From Syntrophomonadaceae bacterium (GTDB taxonomy: Bacteria; Bacillota; Dethiobacteria; SKNC01), in assembly GCA_003555415.1 (NCBI GenBank), contig PWHX01000150.1, forward strand, positions 1 through 13,093: a DNA stretch of 13,093 bases, in the 5' to 3' direction. Positions 1-8,094 of the stretch are shown in pieces (the stretch's first letter is position 1; each line of letters begins with the position of its first letter). Under the pieces are notes generated by a model, which was not told the origin of the DNA, searched no databases, and saw nothing but the letters and a program-made list of their open reading frames with translations. The translations under genes and the position numbers were made by a program.

Positions 1-63
1 AGTTAAAATATTATTACTAGTATATGTTAATCTTTCCTAATATTTAAATAAGATATAAAAAAT

Positions 64-112
64 AAAATAAAATAAAGCCGGGGGGACCCCGGCTTTATTT
101 TATTTTTTCTGT
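64..112 (-). terminator. Intrinsic terminator of the yhaO-yhaN-like unit
   Basis: A 20-bp perfect inverted repeat (64-83 with 87-106, loop 84-86) has a GC core, gccgggg/ccccggc, flanked by A/T tracts. On the minus strand the stem is followed by a T-rich run, as in a Rho-independent terminator. The A/T symmetry would also allow it to stop plus-strand transcripts. The TAA stop of the ATPase gene (95-97) lies inside the 5' arm of the minus-strand hairpin. The 60 bases to its left are AT-rich, with no gene visible. Confidence 0.9.
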
Positions 113-2917
113 TTTTTTCTCAAATCTATCCAGGAATAAAAGCTTAGGTTCTTCTAGATTTATCATTTTAAACTTACCTTTAATTTCTTTTAACATATCC
201 ATTTCTCTGGGATGGCAGGTAAACAGAATTATTTGCCTGTTTTTTGATAGACCGGTCAGTGTTTTTAGTGCTTCTTTTAATCTTTTTCTATCGTACTGGA
301 CAAAACATTCATCCAGGAAAAGGGGTAAAGTGCTGTCTCCTGTAACTAGATCAGCTATCATGACTCTGGCTGAAAAGTAAAACTGATCTATAGTTCCGCT
401 GCTCAAGTCATGAATACTCACATGTTTTCCCGTTTCAGGAACCATAACGGTAATATCTAAGTCTTTACTTATTTTAACCTGCTTATAGCGGTTATTAGTA
501 ATCTTGCTTATCTGTTCACTAACCTTTTCATTTAATTTAGGAGCAAAATCCCTATGTATATCTTTAGCCACTATTTCTATCATTTTAATGGCAGCCCTTA
601 AAGAAGTCCCTTGGTCCTGCAGATTTCTCTTTTCTTTTTTCCTTAAAAATAACTCTTCTTCTATTTCCGGCATCGGTTGAAAACCATTAAAAGTTGTTTC
701 AATTTTTGTCTCCAGTTCTGAATAACTGCTTTTCGCTTTAGATAATTCTTCATTAATTTTTTCTAGCTGTTTTTGTTTTTTGCTTATTAATTCTTCATTT
801 ACCTCTTCTGTTATTTCTTCTGATTTTAATATGGACAGATCAATTTTTTTCAATTCGTAAATAGGCGTACCCTCAAGTATTGCGCTTAAAACCTCTTCAT
901 ACTTCTGTCTTTGTTCTAATAAAATTTCTACTTCTCTATGTTTTTTACAGCCCTGGAAATATTCTTCAAAACTTTTTACACCGGCAGAGATAAAAATAAA
1001 CTCGGCTTCTTCTTTTAAATCATAGATTTCTTTTTCAAGTCTTTCTTTAGAGATTTCTAGTTCCGAAATTTTTTCATCAATATTATTCAACATATTGGCA
1101 GTGCTCTGGTAATTACTTAACCTGTTTTTGAACTCATCGATTTTTTTCTCTGAAATTTCTTCTCCCTCTTTCCAAAGGGAAGCACTTTTCAGCAAACCGG
1201 TTATTTCTTTTTCCAATTCCCTATACTTGTTTGAAAGATCTTTTATTTCCCTGTTTGTAAGCTTATATTCTCTTTCCAATTTTTCTAATTCTGAAAACAT
1301 AATCCCATATTGGCTTATTTTTACCTGTAAATCTCTAGATGTTTCTACCTTGTTCTTTTTTAGTATATCATTAAGTTTTTTTTCTAAGTTTTCAATTTTT
1401 GTCTGTTCCTCGTAATCTTGATTTATAAGCATTCCCAACCCTTCCTCCAGTTCAAATAAATCTTTATTCTTTTGTCCCCAACTCTTCCAGTAATTAACCG
1501 ACAAAAATGCCGGCAAAACCAATAGCATGGCAAATAAAGAATTAAAAAGAAAGGAGGGAATTAAAATGGTGCCTGTTAAAGAAAGTAAAAGTAATAACAT
1601 ATTTTTTAAAGATTTAAATTCATTATTAAAAATTTCTTTCTTTTCTTCCAGCATATCAATTTTATTTTTCAACGGTGAATTTTTCAGATGCCTTATATCT
1701 TCTTCAAGTTTTTCCGCTCTATATAAATCAGTTTCGCTGCAGTTTTTCCAGAAATCTTTTTCCAGTTCCCTGCAAATATCATTCAAGTTATTTTCTGTAG
1801 TTTCCAAAAGCTTTTGCTTTTGTATAATTTGTTCCTGGAATGACTTGTAAAGGGCATAGTCCCGGCTTATGGAAGCAGCAGATTCCATATCCAAACACTG
1901 ACAGTAGCTGTGTTTCTTTACATATTTCATAGGTTGAACCCTTAATTCTTTTTGCTTTCTCAATGCTTCATCTATTTCCTTTAAATTGCTTTCCAGGTTT
2001 TTAACAGCTTCCTTTATTTCTACAACCCTTTGCTTTTGCTGTACAGGATAGTAACGATATTTTTCCAGCTGATAAATAATTTCATTTATTTTATATATCT
2101 TCTCCTCCTGCTCTCTAACACTTTTTAATTTTTTTGCCTGGAGATAATCGCTAAGCTTTTTAATCTCTTCATCTTTCTTTCTTTTTTTATCCAAATTTTG
2201 CAATATTATAGGCCGGATTTCAGCTAGCTGTGCTTCAAATTTACGTACTTTGCTTAGAATCCCCTCAACTTTTGATTTTTCTTCCTCTAGTTGCTCAACC
2301 TGTTTGCTTACAATACCCAGGGGACTTTTGGGAGCTTTTTCTGAGCCAACCTTTTCTTTTAGAACTTTTTCCAGCTCCATACAGGCTTTTCTAATAGAAA
2401 TCTCTGCATTACCTGAATATCTTAAATTAGTTAGTTTAGAACTTATCTCCTGGGACAATTCTTCGTCGCTTACATTTTTCCCCTGGCTGATACTAATGGT
2501 ATTGTTAAATACATTTTTGTTAATGTTCATATGGCTTTCGGCAAAATCATATTCTTTAGTTCCTTTATGTTGTTTAAAGGTTCCTGTTATGTCTTCCCCG
2601 GTATTTAAATTCCGTATAGCTACTTCATCATTTTTAAAGTCCCTTTCTATTTGATAGTGTTTTCCCTGATGTTCGTATTCAAGGATTCCTTGAAACTTTT
2701 CATCATCCCAAGGATGAAATGCCTGTATTTCGTTTGTAAAAACTCTGCGGCTTTTGAAGGGTTTTTTAAAGCCAAAGAACATCCCCTCAATAAATTTTTG
2801 AATAGTAGACTTTCCTGCCTCGTTAGGTCCATAAACAACATTAAGTCCATCAGTTAAAGTTATTTCTTTATCTTTAAACTTACCAAAACTTTTTAAATAT
2901 AATCTGTTAATCTTCAC
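95..2917 (-). CDS. YhaN-like SbcC/Rad50-family ATPase with central membrane segment
   Basis: A 940-residue ABC-type ATPase of the SMC/Rad50/SbcC superfamily, closest in architecture to Bacillus YhaN, probably acting on DNA ends with the phosphoesterase encoded just upstream. The Walker A motif GPNEAGKST is at residues 30-38. The ABC signature LSSGT is at 838-842, Walker B LPLFLDE at 864-870, and the switch histidine in FTCHPRE at 902. Two long Lys/Glu-rich coiled-coil arms (about 200-435 and 480-800) flank a very hydrophobic stretch at about 439-475 that could form a membrane hairpin. No CxxC zinc hook is seen, only a CQC at 339-341. The start is GTG, with AGGAGG 10 nt upstream. The start overlaps the TGA of the preceding gene in GTGA, implying translational coupling. 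The family assignment is firm; membrane location and DNA-end processing are inferred. Confidence 0.88.
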   Translation of the reverse strand: MKINRLYLKSFGKFKDKEITLTDGLNVVYGPNEAGKSTIQKFIEGMFFGFKKPFKSRRVFTNEIQAFHPWDDEKFQGILEYEHQGKHYQIERDFKNDEVAIRNLNTGEDITGTFKQHKGTKEYDFAESHMNINKNVFNNTISISQGKNVSDEELSQEISSKLTNLRYSGNAEISIRKACMELEKVLKEKVGSEKAPKSPLGIVSKQVEQLEEEKSKVEGILSKVRKFEAQLAEIRPIILQNLDKKRKKDEEIKKLSDYLQAKKLKSVREQEEKIYKINEIIYQLEKYRYYPVQQKQRVVEIKEAVKNLESNLKEIDEALRKQKELRVQPMKYVKKHSYCQCLDMESAASISRDYALYKSFQEQIIQKQKLLETTENNLNDICRELEKDFWKNCSETDLYRAEKLEEDIRHLKNSPLKNKIDMLEEKKEIFNNEFKSLKNMLLLLLSLTGTILIPSFLFNSLFAMLLVLPAFLSVNYWKSWGQKNKDLFELEEGLGMLINQDYEEQTKIENLEKKLNDILKKNKVETSRDLQVKISQYGIMFSELEKLEREYKLTNREIKDLSNKYRELEKEITGLLKSASLWKEGEEISEKKIDEFKNRLSNYQSTANMLNNIDEKISELEISKERLEKEIYDLKEEAEFIFISAGVKSFEEYFQGCKKHREVEILLEQRQKYEEVLSAILEGTPIYELKKIDLSILKSEEITEEVNEELISKKQKQLEKINEELSKAKSSYSELETKIETTFNGFQPMPEIEEELFLRKKEKRNLQDQGTSLRAAIKMIEIVAKDIHRDFAPKLNEKVSEQISKITNNRYKQVKISKDLDITVMVPETGKHVSIHDLSSGTIDQFYFSARVMIADLVTGDSTLPLFLDECFVQYDRKRLKEALKTLTGLSKNRQIILFTCHPREMDMLKEIKGKFKMINLEEPKLLFLDRFEKKTEKIK

Positions 2918-4059
2918 CTTACATTTACCTCCTTACCCAGTAATGAATCTAAACCATAATATAAAGAATTTTTTAAAATTTCCTGGTTATTCCCTTTGGC
3001 CCGGTCTATTTCATCTTTCATTTTTAATGTAAAAATACCTACAGCAGTATGTAAGTTTTCTCTAATCAGTGACTCCAGGTCATAATCAGGTATAGTACAA
3101 TCATTTATTTCCAGGTAGAAAAAATCATTGATTAATTTTTCTTTAATTAATTCAGAATTAACACCTATAGATTCATCAGATTCTCCAATAAGTTTAAAAG
3201 AATATATGTTGTTCTTTCTCTCCTCTTTATCCACAGAGTTTTTAATATTATTACAGATTTCTTCCAAAGTGTGATTGCTTTTAACCCGAATATTGTTTTG
3301 TATAAACTTTCTTTTAGCAATAGGCTTAAACTTTAAATGGACATCAGTTTTATTTAAAGTTCCTAGTATAACACCATGCTCCCCCGGCTCCCCAAAGTTT
3401 AGAGGCTCGGGACTACCAGCATAATGTGCAATAATCTTTCCTTTTCCCGGAATTCTGTGTGTCTGGTGTCTATGTCCCAACGCAACATATTCGGCTTTAG
3501 TGCTGCGAAGGTCACTTTCGCTTACAGGCAAACAAATGGATTCACCTAGCTGTCCAAAACTATCTCCGTGGAGCATAACAAGGTTTGTTTTGTCATTAGA
3601 ATCAATTTTTAGTTCCCTTAAGAGAGGTCTTTTTATTTCCCATTGATTCCAGCCCAAACCATGTACTCTTAAATTGAATCGGGGTAAATCTACGTATTCC
3701 CATGTTTCTTTTAAAAATATGTGCACATTCTGAGGCCAGGGAAAAGACCGGTAAAAAGAGTCCGGTAATGCCGGATCTTGATTTCCTGGAGTTATAAATA
3801 TTTTTATTTGAGGTATACGGCAGAATTTTTTTTGCAAAAACCTCATAAGGGACTTGGTTGAATTTTGGTGTTCAAATAAATCGCCGGTTATTAGAATAAT
3901 GTCTACCCTCTCCTCCTTTGCCACTTTAATAATTCGGCTAAAAACCTCCTTCAGTTCATTTCTCCTTCTTCTGGCCATTTCAAGGGAAAACCCCATATCC
4001 TTAAAGGATGTTTCCAGATGAATATCTCCTGTTTGTAAAAATTTAACCTCTTTATTCAA
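2914..4059 (-). CDS. YhaO-like Mre11/SbcD-type metallophosphoesterase
   Basis: A 381-residue calcineurin-like phosphoesterase of the SbcD/Mre11/YhaO group, expected to be the nuclease partner of the ATPase encoded 4 bp overlapping downstream. Metal-site motifs are GDIH (11-14), GDLF (59-62), GNQD (92-95), LHGD (163-166) and GHRH (195-198). They are followed by YAGSPEPLNFGEPGEHG, a family landmark. The third motif normally reads GNHD. Here the codon is CAA, giving Gln94 where Mre11 enzymes carry a catalytic histidine, so activity may be altered. The C-terminal 150 residues are a less conserved capping or partner-binding region. The start is TTG (4057-4059), supported by GGAGGG about 9 nt upstream. 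No ATG start is nearby. I found no convincing promoter in the 215-nt spacer upstream, although TATAAT-like elements occur there. Confidence 0.88.
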   Translation of the reverse strand: MNKEVKFLQTGDIHLETSFKDMGFSLEMARRRRNELKEVFSRIIKVAKEERVDIILITGDLFEHQNSTKSLMRFLQKKFCRIPQIKIFITPGNQDPALPDSFYRSFPWPQNVHIFLKETWEYVDLPRFNLRVHGLGWNQWEIKRPLLRELKIDSNDKTNLVMLHGDSFGQLGESICLPVSESDLRSTKAEYVALGHRHQTHRIPGKGKIIAHYAGSPEPLNFGEPGEHGVILGTLNKTDVHLKFKPIAKRKFIQNNIRVKSNHTLEEICNNIKNSVDKEERKNNIYSFKLIGESDESIGVNSELIKEKLINDFFYLEINDCTIPDYDLESLIRENLHTAVGIFTLKMKDEIDRAKGNNQEILKNSLYYGLDSLLGKEVNVR

Positions 4060-4181
4060 AGAATAAATCCCTCCATAATATTATTATTGTTCTTCCAAAA
4101 TTAACCTATTATATTATTCTACTTAATAGTAAATAATTCCTGCCAATATATAGAACTTTTTGATAATTTTTCGACATTAAT

Positions 4182-4243
4182 AAAAATAAAAAATCCGCTG
4201 TCAATCCTTCTACTTGTTCTTTAATAAAAGGATTTTAGCGGAC
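4182..4243 (-). terminator. Intrinsic terminator after pabB
   Basis: On the minus strand the arms TCCGCT (4242-4237) and AGCGGA (4199-4194) enclose a second paired block AATCCTT/AAGGATT (4234-4228 with 4209-4203). A small internal loop separates the blocks and the terminal loop is about 18 nt. A TTTTTTATTTTTATT run follows. It sits 30-90 nt after the pabB stop and separates this unit from the yhaO-like gene. The rest of the 4060-4274 spacer shows no gene. Confidence 0.75.
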
Positions 4244-4274
4244 TAAAGACCAACTAAAAATAATAATTAATCTT

Positions 4275-5699
4275 TTACAGACCCAGGCTTTCCACAAGAG
4301 CTTTAGCTTTATCCAGAGTTTCCTGGTATTCCTTTTCAGGCACAGAATCTGCTACTATACCCCCTCCTACCTGGAAATATACCCTGTTGTTTTTAATTAC
4401 AAAAGTTCGAATCACTATGTTTAGATCTACATTGCCGTTAAAAGAAATATAGCCTATAGAACCGGTGTATACGTTTCGTTTAACTCCTTCCAACTCGTCT
4501 ATTATTTCCATAGACCTTATTTTAGGAGCTCCTGTTATAGAACCTCCGGGGAAGGAAGCTAAAAGGATGTCAATAATATCTTTGTCCGGAGGAAGTATTC
4601 CTTCTACCGTAGATACCAGGTGAAATACAGTAGCATAAGTCTCCAAGACTATGAGTTCAGGCACTTTAACAGTACCCGGCATACAAACCCTTCCCAGATC
4701 ATTTCTTTCTAGATCAACAATCATAACAAGCTCTGCCCGGTCCTTTTCACTGTTTAAAAGTTCATTTTTCATCTTTTCATCCTCTACGGAATTACTGCCT
4801 CTAGGTCGTGTTCCTTTTATAGGTCTGGTCTCTACTTTTTTGCCGGTTAAACTTAAAAATCTCTCCGGAGAGGCACTGGCTATAGCTACTTCGTCAAAAT
4901 TTAAAAATGATGCAAAAGGCGCAGGGTTAATGGTGCGTAATTTTATATACAGATCCAGGGGAGAAATATCTAATGAAGTTTCAAAGCGCTGAGAAAGGTT
5001 TACCTGATATATATCCCCAGCGGCAATGTATTCCTTAGCCTTGGCAACAATTTGACAGTACTGTTCAAAGGAAAAATTAGATTTTGTTTCTGCCTTTCTT
5101 CTATTGTCATTATAGTTGGTATAAGATTCTTCCGGTTTTCTATATGAAATATTACTAATTTCCTTATAAAGCTCCTTCATATTCTGAACAGCCATATCCC
5201 TGGCTTCTTTCTCATCTTTAGATAGTCCCAGGGCAAATAAATAGGATTTGTTTAATAAGTGATCATACGCATAAACTTTTTCGTAAAAGGCCAGGTAACA
5301 ATCAGGCAGCTGCAAGTCATCCAGACTTTCTCCGGGAAGATCTTCAATTTGTTCTCCCAGGTCATATCCGAAATAACCCACTGCACCTCCGGTAAATGGA
5401 GGGACATCCTGAGGTATTTCTGATATTAATTCAAAAGAATTGATATATTCTTGAAGAACATAGAAAGGATTGCCCTCCAGTTCCCTTTCCCCCTCTTCCC
5501 TCTGCCAGAGGTAGATTTTTTTGCCTTTAGATTTAAAGATTGCAAAAGGCTGCGATCCAACAAATGAATATCTGCCCAGGTTCTCTTCGTTTAACCTGCT
5601 GTCCAGTATAAAGCTAAAGGGCTGGTCTTTAACGTGGTAATATACATTAAAAGGTGTTAGTTGCGATTCTATTTCCTGCAGTTGCACGGCTACTTTCAA
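4275..5699 (-). CDS. pabB: Aminodeoxychorismate synthase component I
   Basis: A 474-residue chorismate-binding enzyme. With PabA it aminates chorismate to 4-amino-4-deoxychorismate, the p-aminobenzoate precursor for folate. The N-terminal domain carries GRYSFVG (42-48) and FTGGAVGYFGYD (102-113), typical of PabB. The catalytic domain has GDIYQVNLSQR (228-238), SPERF (277-281), VDLERNDLG (328-336) and SFPGGSITGAPK (382-393). The decisive residue is Lys295 in PIKGT. PabB enzymes use this lysine as nucleophile, whereas anthranilate synthase TrpE has PIAGT, so I call pabB rather than trpE. The start is TTG (5697-5699), with GGAG 8 nt upstream. The gene overlaps the end of pabA by 53 nt. No pabC (lyase) gene follows in the window, so it must lie elsewhere or be replaced. 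Confidence 0.9.
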   Translation of the reverse strand: MKVAVQLQEIESQLTPFNVYYHVKDQPFSFILDSRLNEENLGRYSFVGSQPFAIFKSKGKKIYLWQREEGERELEGNPFYVLQEYINSFELISEIPQDVPPFTGGAVGYFGYDLGEQIEDLPGESLDDLQLPDCYLAFYEKVYAYDHLLNKSYLFALGLSKDEKEARDMAVQNMKELYKEISNISYRKPEESYTNYNDNRRKAETKSNFSFEQYCQIVAKAKEYIAAGDIYQVNLSQRFETSLDISPLDLYIKLRTINPAPFASFLNFDEVAIASASPERFLSLTGKKVETRPIKGTRPRGSNSVEDEKMKNELLNSEKDRAELVMIVDLERNDLGRVCMPGTVKVPELIVLETYATVFHLVSTVEGILPPDKDIIDILLASFPGGSITGAPKIRSMEIIDELEGVKRNVYTGSIGYISFNGNVDLNIVIRTFVIKNNRVYFQVGGGIVADSVPEKEYQETLDKAKALVESLGL

Positions 5700-6288
5700 G
5701 TTTTACGCTCCTTTCCTGTTTAATGCTTAAATTAAGGAAATTATTAAGAAGGGCATGACCGTGTTCTGTTAAAATAGCCTCCGGATGGAATTGAACACCT
5801 TCTACAGTATAATTTTTATGCCTGATCCCCATAATTTCCCCCTGATCAGTCCAGGCGGTTATTTCTAAGCAAGAAGGAAGACTTTTTACATCAAGAATTA
5901 ATGAATGGTACCGGGTAGCAGTTAAAGGACATTTTATTTCTTCAAAAATAGTTTTCCCTTTATGAATAATTATAGAAGTTTTACCATGCATGAGCCTGGA
6001 AGCACGAATGACCTTTCCTCCAAAAGCTTGTCCGATAGCCTGATGGCCCAGGCAAACACCTAAAACAGGTATACGTCCAGCAAAATGCTTAATTAATTTA
6101 AGGGAAATTCCTGCCTCATCAGGAGTACCAGGACCGGGGGATATAATAATATGGTCCGGGGATAGTTCTTGAATCTCTTGAAGAGTGATTTGGTTATTCC
6201 GAAAAACTTTTACCTCTTCTCCTAATTCCCAGAGGTACTGTACCAGATTAAAGGTAAAAGAGTCATAATTGTCAATCATTAATATCAT
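5647..6288 (-). CDS. pabA: Aminodeoxychorismate synthase glutamine amidotransferase component
   Basis: A 213-residue class I glutamine amidotransferase that supplies ammonia from glutamine to PabB. Visible landmarks are MIDNYDSFTFNL (4-15), SPGPGTP (50-56), the nucleophile elbow GVCLGHQ with Cys79, RYHSL (126-130) and VQFHPEA with His168 and Glu170. The ATG at 6286-6288 is chosen because GGAGGGA lies 10 nt upstream and the family N-terminus starts there. An upstream in-frame ATG at 6330 would place the start inside the leader hairpin. PabA proteins usually end near residue 190. Here about 20 extra residues run into the pabB frame, overlapping it by 53 nt. The protein could also serve anthranilate synthase (an amphibolic PabA/TrpG), which cannot be decided from sequence. 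Confidence 0.92.
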   Translation of the reverse strand: MILMIDNYDSFTFNLVQYLWELGEEVKVFRNNQITLQEIQELSPDHIIISPGPGTPDEAGISLKLIKHFAGRIPVLGVCLGHQAIGQAFGGKVIRASRLMHGKTSIIIHKGKTIFEEIKCPLTATRYHSLILDVKSLPSCLEITAWTDQGEIMGIRHKNYTVEGVQFHPEAILTEHGHALLNNFLNLSIKQERSVKLESSRATAGNRIATNTF

Positions 6289-6304
6289 AACAAATCTCTC
6301 CCTC

Positions 6305-6349
6305 CGTATTAAAATAAAAAGAACCAGCACATTTTAAATGTACTGGTTC
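6305..6349 (-). terminator. Terminator-like hairpin in the pabA leader (possible attenuator)
   Basis: On the minus strand GAACCAGUACAUU (6349-6337) pairs with AAUGUGCUGGUUC (6333-6321). This makes 13 pairs including one U-G wobble, with a 3-nt loop, followed by UUUUUAUUUUAAU. It is a good intrinsic terminator located 17-60 nt before the pabA ribosome binding site. It lies downstream of both the ubiB stop (6427) and a strong promoter at 6390-6419. It may simply end ubiB transcripts, or attenuate pabAB transcription. An upstream ACUGG (6359-6355) could pair with the CCAGU (6346-6342) of the 5' arm as a weak alternative structure. Confidence 0.7.
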
Positions 6350-6389
6350 GCATCCCAGTTTTTCGCGTCCTTTTAGTTTTCTAATCATA

Positions 6390-6419
6390 ATTATAATCAT
6401 GAATATTTAAAAAAGTCAA
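6390..6419 (-). promoter_or_regulatory. Sigma-A-type promoter for pabAB
   Basis: Minus-strand TTGACT (6419-6414) is separated by 18 nt from a perfect TATAAT (6395-6390). It lies in the 6332-6426 spacer immediately after the ubiB stop codon and reads toward pabA. The predicted start near 6383 gives a leader of about 95 nt containing the hairpin at 6321-6349. Confidence 0.75.
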
Positions 6420-6426
6420 AGCACTT

Positions 6427-8094
6427 TTAAAATCTTCCCGAGCGAATAATTGAAATTAACAGCCAAAAACCCATGGTTCCTGCTACTATAAAGCCGATTT
6501 CAGCTATAGGTATTTTCCAAACAATAGACCTTTCTGCTCCCTGCAAGAATAAAGAGAGCCCCACAATAAGGCTTGCTAAAACTATACTGAAAGCCAACCG
6601 GTTAATCATATGGTTCAATTTGTTCACAAATTTATCTAAGTCTTTATGCTCCAGGGTAGCTTTGAACTGTCCTTTTTCCACTAAATTAAAGATATTTGAA
6701 AGCTGCTTGGGATATTCCGCAAAAAGTTCACCATATTCATGCATGTTTTTATATAATGTTTTTTTTAAATAGCTATAGGAAAGCCTTCTTTTTGTCAAGT
6801 CTTTTCCAAAGGGCTTTGCTATTTCCATAAGGCTAATATGGGGCGCCAGCCTGGATATAAGACCTTCCAAAATAACAAAGGATTTGGCTAATAGAGTAAA
6901 CTCTGTAGGCATTAATATATTATGTTTAAAAGCAAGTTCCAAAAACTCATTCATTGACTCCCCTAAACTTATTTTACTTAAGGGTAAGTCATAGTACTTA
7001 TGCTGCAGCCTATCTATATCCTGCCTTAGTTCACGGCGGTTAAAGTCAGGGGGGACTATTCCTAGGGCCAGGAAATTTTTTAATATCGACTCTGTATTTC
7101 TTGATATCATAGCAACCAACATGTTACCAAACTTTTCTTGCATTTCCTCATCTATGATTCCCACCATACCAAAATCAAGAAGCACTATACTTCCGTCCTT
7201 AAACACCATAACGTTCCCCGGGTGGGGGTCTCCGTGGAAGACCCCGTATACCAGTATTTGCTTAAAAACAGCTTCACTTAGATTAGTGACAACCTTTTCT
7301 GTATCCACGCCCATTTTTGAAAGCTTATCATCGTCGATAAGCTTTATAGCTTCTATATGTTCCATGGTTAAAACTCTTTTTGTAGTATAATCCCAGTAAA
7401 CCTCAGGTATATAAACATTTTTATCCTGGCTAAAATTACGATGAAATGTATCAATATTCTGTCCTTCATAAAGATAGTTTAATTCATTGGTGAGTATTTC
7501 ATCAAACTCTAGCACTATATCTCTTAAACTATACATTTTTGCCCAATCAGTACGTTTTTCCAAAAGACGGGCCAGATCGTGAAGTATTTCTAAATCTACT
7601 TTTATAGTTTCTTCAATGTTGGGCCTTCTCACTTTTATCACTACTTCTTTACCACCATGAAGTACTGCTCTATGGACTTGTCCAATAGAAGCTGCCGCTA
7701 AAGGTTCTTTTTCTATGGATTCAAAAAGATCTTCCAGGTTATGACCTAGTTCTGATTCAATTTTATTTTTTGCTTCGGTAAAGGAAAACGGGGGCACCTG
7801 ATCCTGTAACTTAGAAAGCTCTGCTATCCAGTCAGGAGGCAACAGGTCTGCACGGGTACTTAACAACTGTGCAACTTTAATAAAGGTAGTACCCAGATCT
7901 TCTACTACCATTCGTATTCTTTCTGCTGTAGATAATTCGTGTTCTTCTTCTTCGTCTTTAGGGCTATATTTTTTAAACCTTAAAAATTCTATTAGACCTA
8001 GTTGTTTAATTAAAAAGCCAAATCCATGCTTTATCAGGGTCTGGGCGACCTCCCGGTAACGGCTAAAATGTTTGTATCTTTTCTGCAGCTTCAT
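6427..8094 (-). CDS. AarF/UbiB (ABC1/ADCK) family atypical kinase
   Basis: A 555-residue membrane-anchored atypical kinase/ATPase of the UbiB/ADCK family, which in other bacteria and mitochondria supports isoprenoid-quinone biosynthesis or lipid homeostasis. An extension helix motif, usually KxGQ, reads FIKVAQLLSTR here (71-81), so the normally invariant Gly is Ala75. The Ala-rich loop AAASIGQVH (133-141), ATP-binding Lys154 in VVIKV, HGDPHPGN (287-294) and the metal-binding DFG (307-309) are all present. Two hydrophobic helices at about 501-519 and 531-551 should anchor the C-terminus. The start ATG (8092-8094) follows a GGGGTG. A short AUGGG/CCCAU hairpin overlaps this site and start codon. 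The phasin-like gene ends 27 nt upstream, so the two are probably co-transcribed. The substrate is unknown. Confidence 0.9.
   Translation of the reverse strand: MKLQKRYKHFSRYREVAQTLIKHGFGFLIKQLGLIEFLRFKKYSPKDEEEEHELSTAERIRMVVEDLGTTFIKVAQLLSTRADLLPPDWIAELSKLQDQVPPFSFTEAKNKIESELGHNLEDLFESIEKEPLAAASIGQVHRAVLHGGKEVVIKVRRPNIEETIKVDLEILHDLARLLEKRTDWAKMYSLRDIVLEFDEILTNELNYLYEGQNIDTFHRNFSQDKNVYIPEVYWDYTTKRVLTMEHIEAIKLIDDDKLSKMGVDTEKVVTNLSEAVFKQILVYGVFHGDPHPGNVMVFKDGSIVLLDFGMVGIIDEEMQEKFGNMLVAMISRNTESILKNFLALGIVPPDFNRRELRQDIDRLQHKYYDLPLSKISLGESMNEFLELAFKHNILMPTEFTLLAKSFVILEGLISRLAPHISLMEIAKPFGKDLTKRRLSYSYLKKTLYKNMHEYGELFAEYPKQLSNIFNLVEKGQFKATLEHKDLDKFVNKLNHMINRLAFSIVLASLIVGLSLFLQGAERSIVWKIPIAEIGFIVAGTMGFWLLISIIRSGRF

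Noticed and set aside
1128..2857. Several open frames on the plus strand and one on the minus strand inside the YhaN-like gene.
   Set aside because: All are antisense or out-of-frame shadows of a long AT-rich coding region, rich in Ser/Phe/Leu as expected from reversed Lys/Glu codons, with no family motifs.
4275..6288. trpE-trpG (anthranilate synthase) as an alternative to pabB-pabA.
   Set aside because: Component I has PIKGT with the PabB catalytic lysine rather than PIAGT, plus the PabB-like FTGGAVGYFGYD motif, and no other trp genes are nearby. A dual-role PabA remains possible.
6309..6353. A 14-residue leader-peptide frame (minus strand, MRTSTFKMCWFFLF) inside the pabA leader, with one Trp and three Phe codons.
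   Set aside because: Its AGGA is 14 nt from the ATG, too far for good initiation. The Trp codon falls in the 3' arm of the hairpin rather than before it, and one Trp codon is easily chance. Not supported as a trp-type leader peptide.
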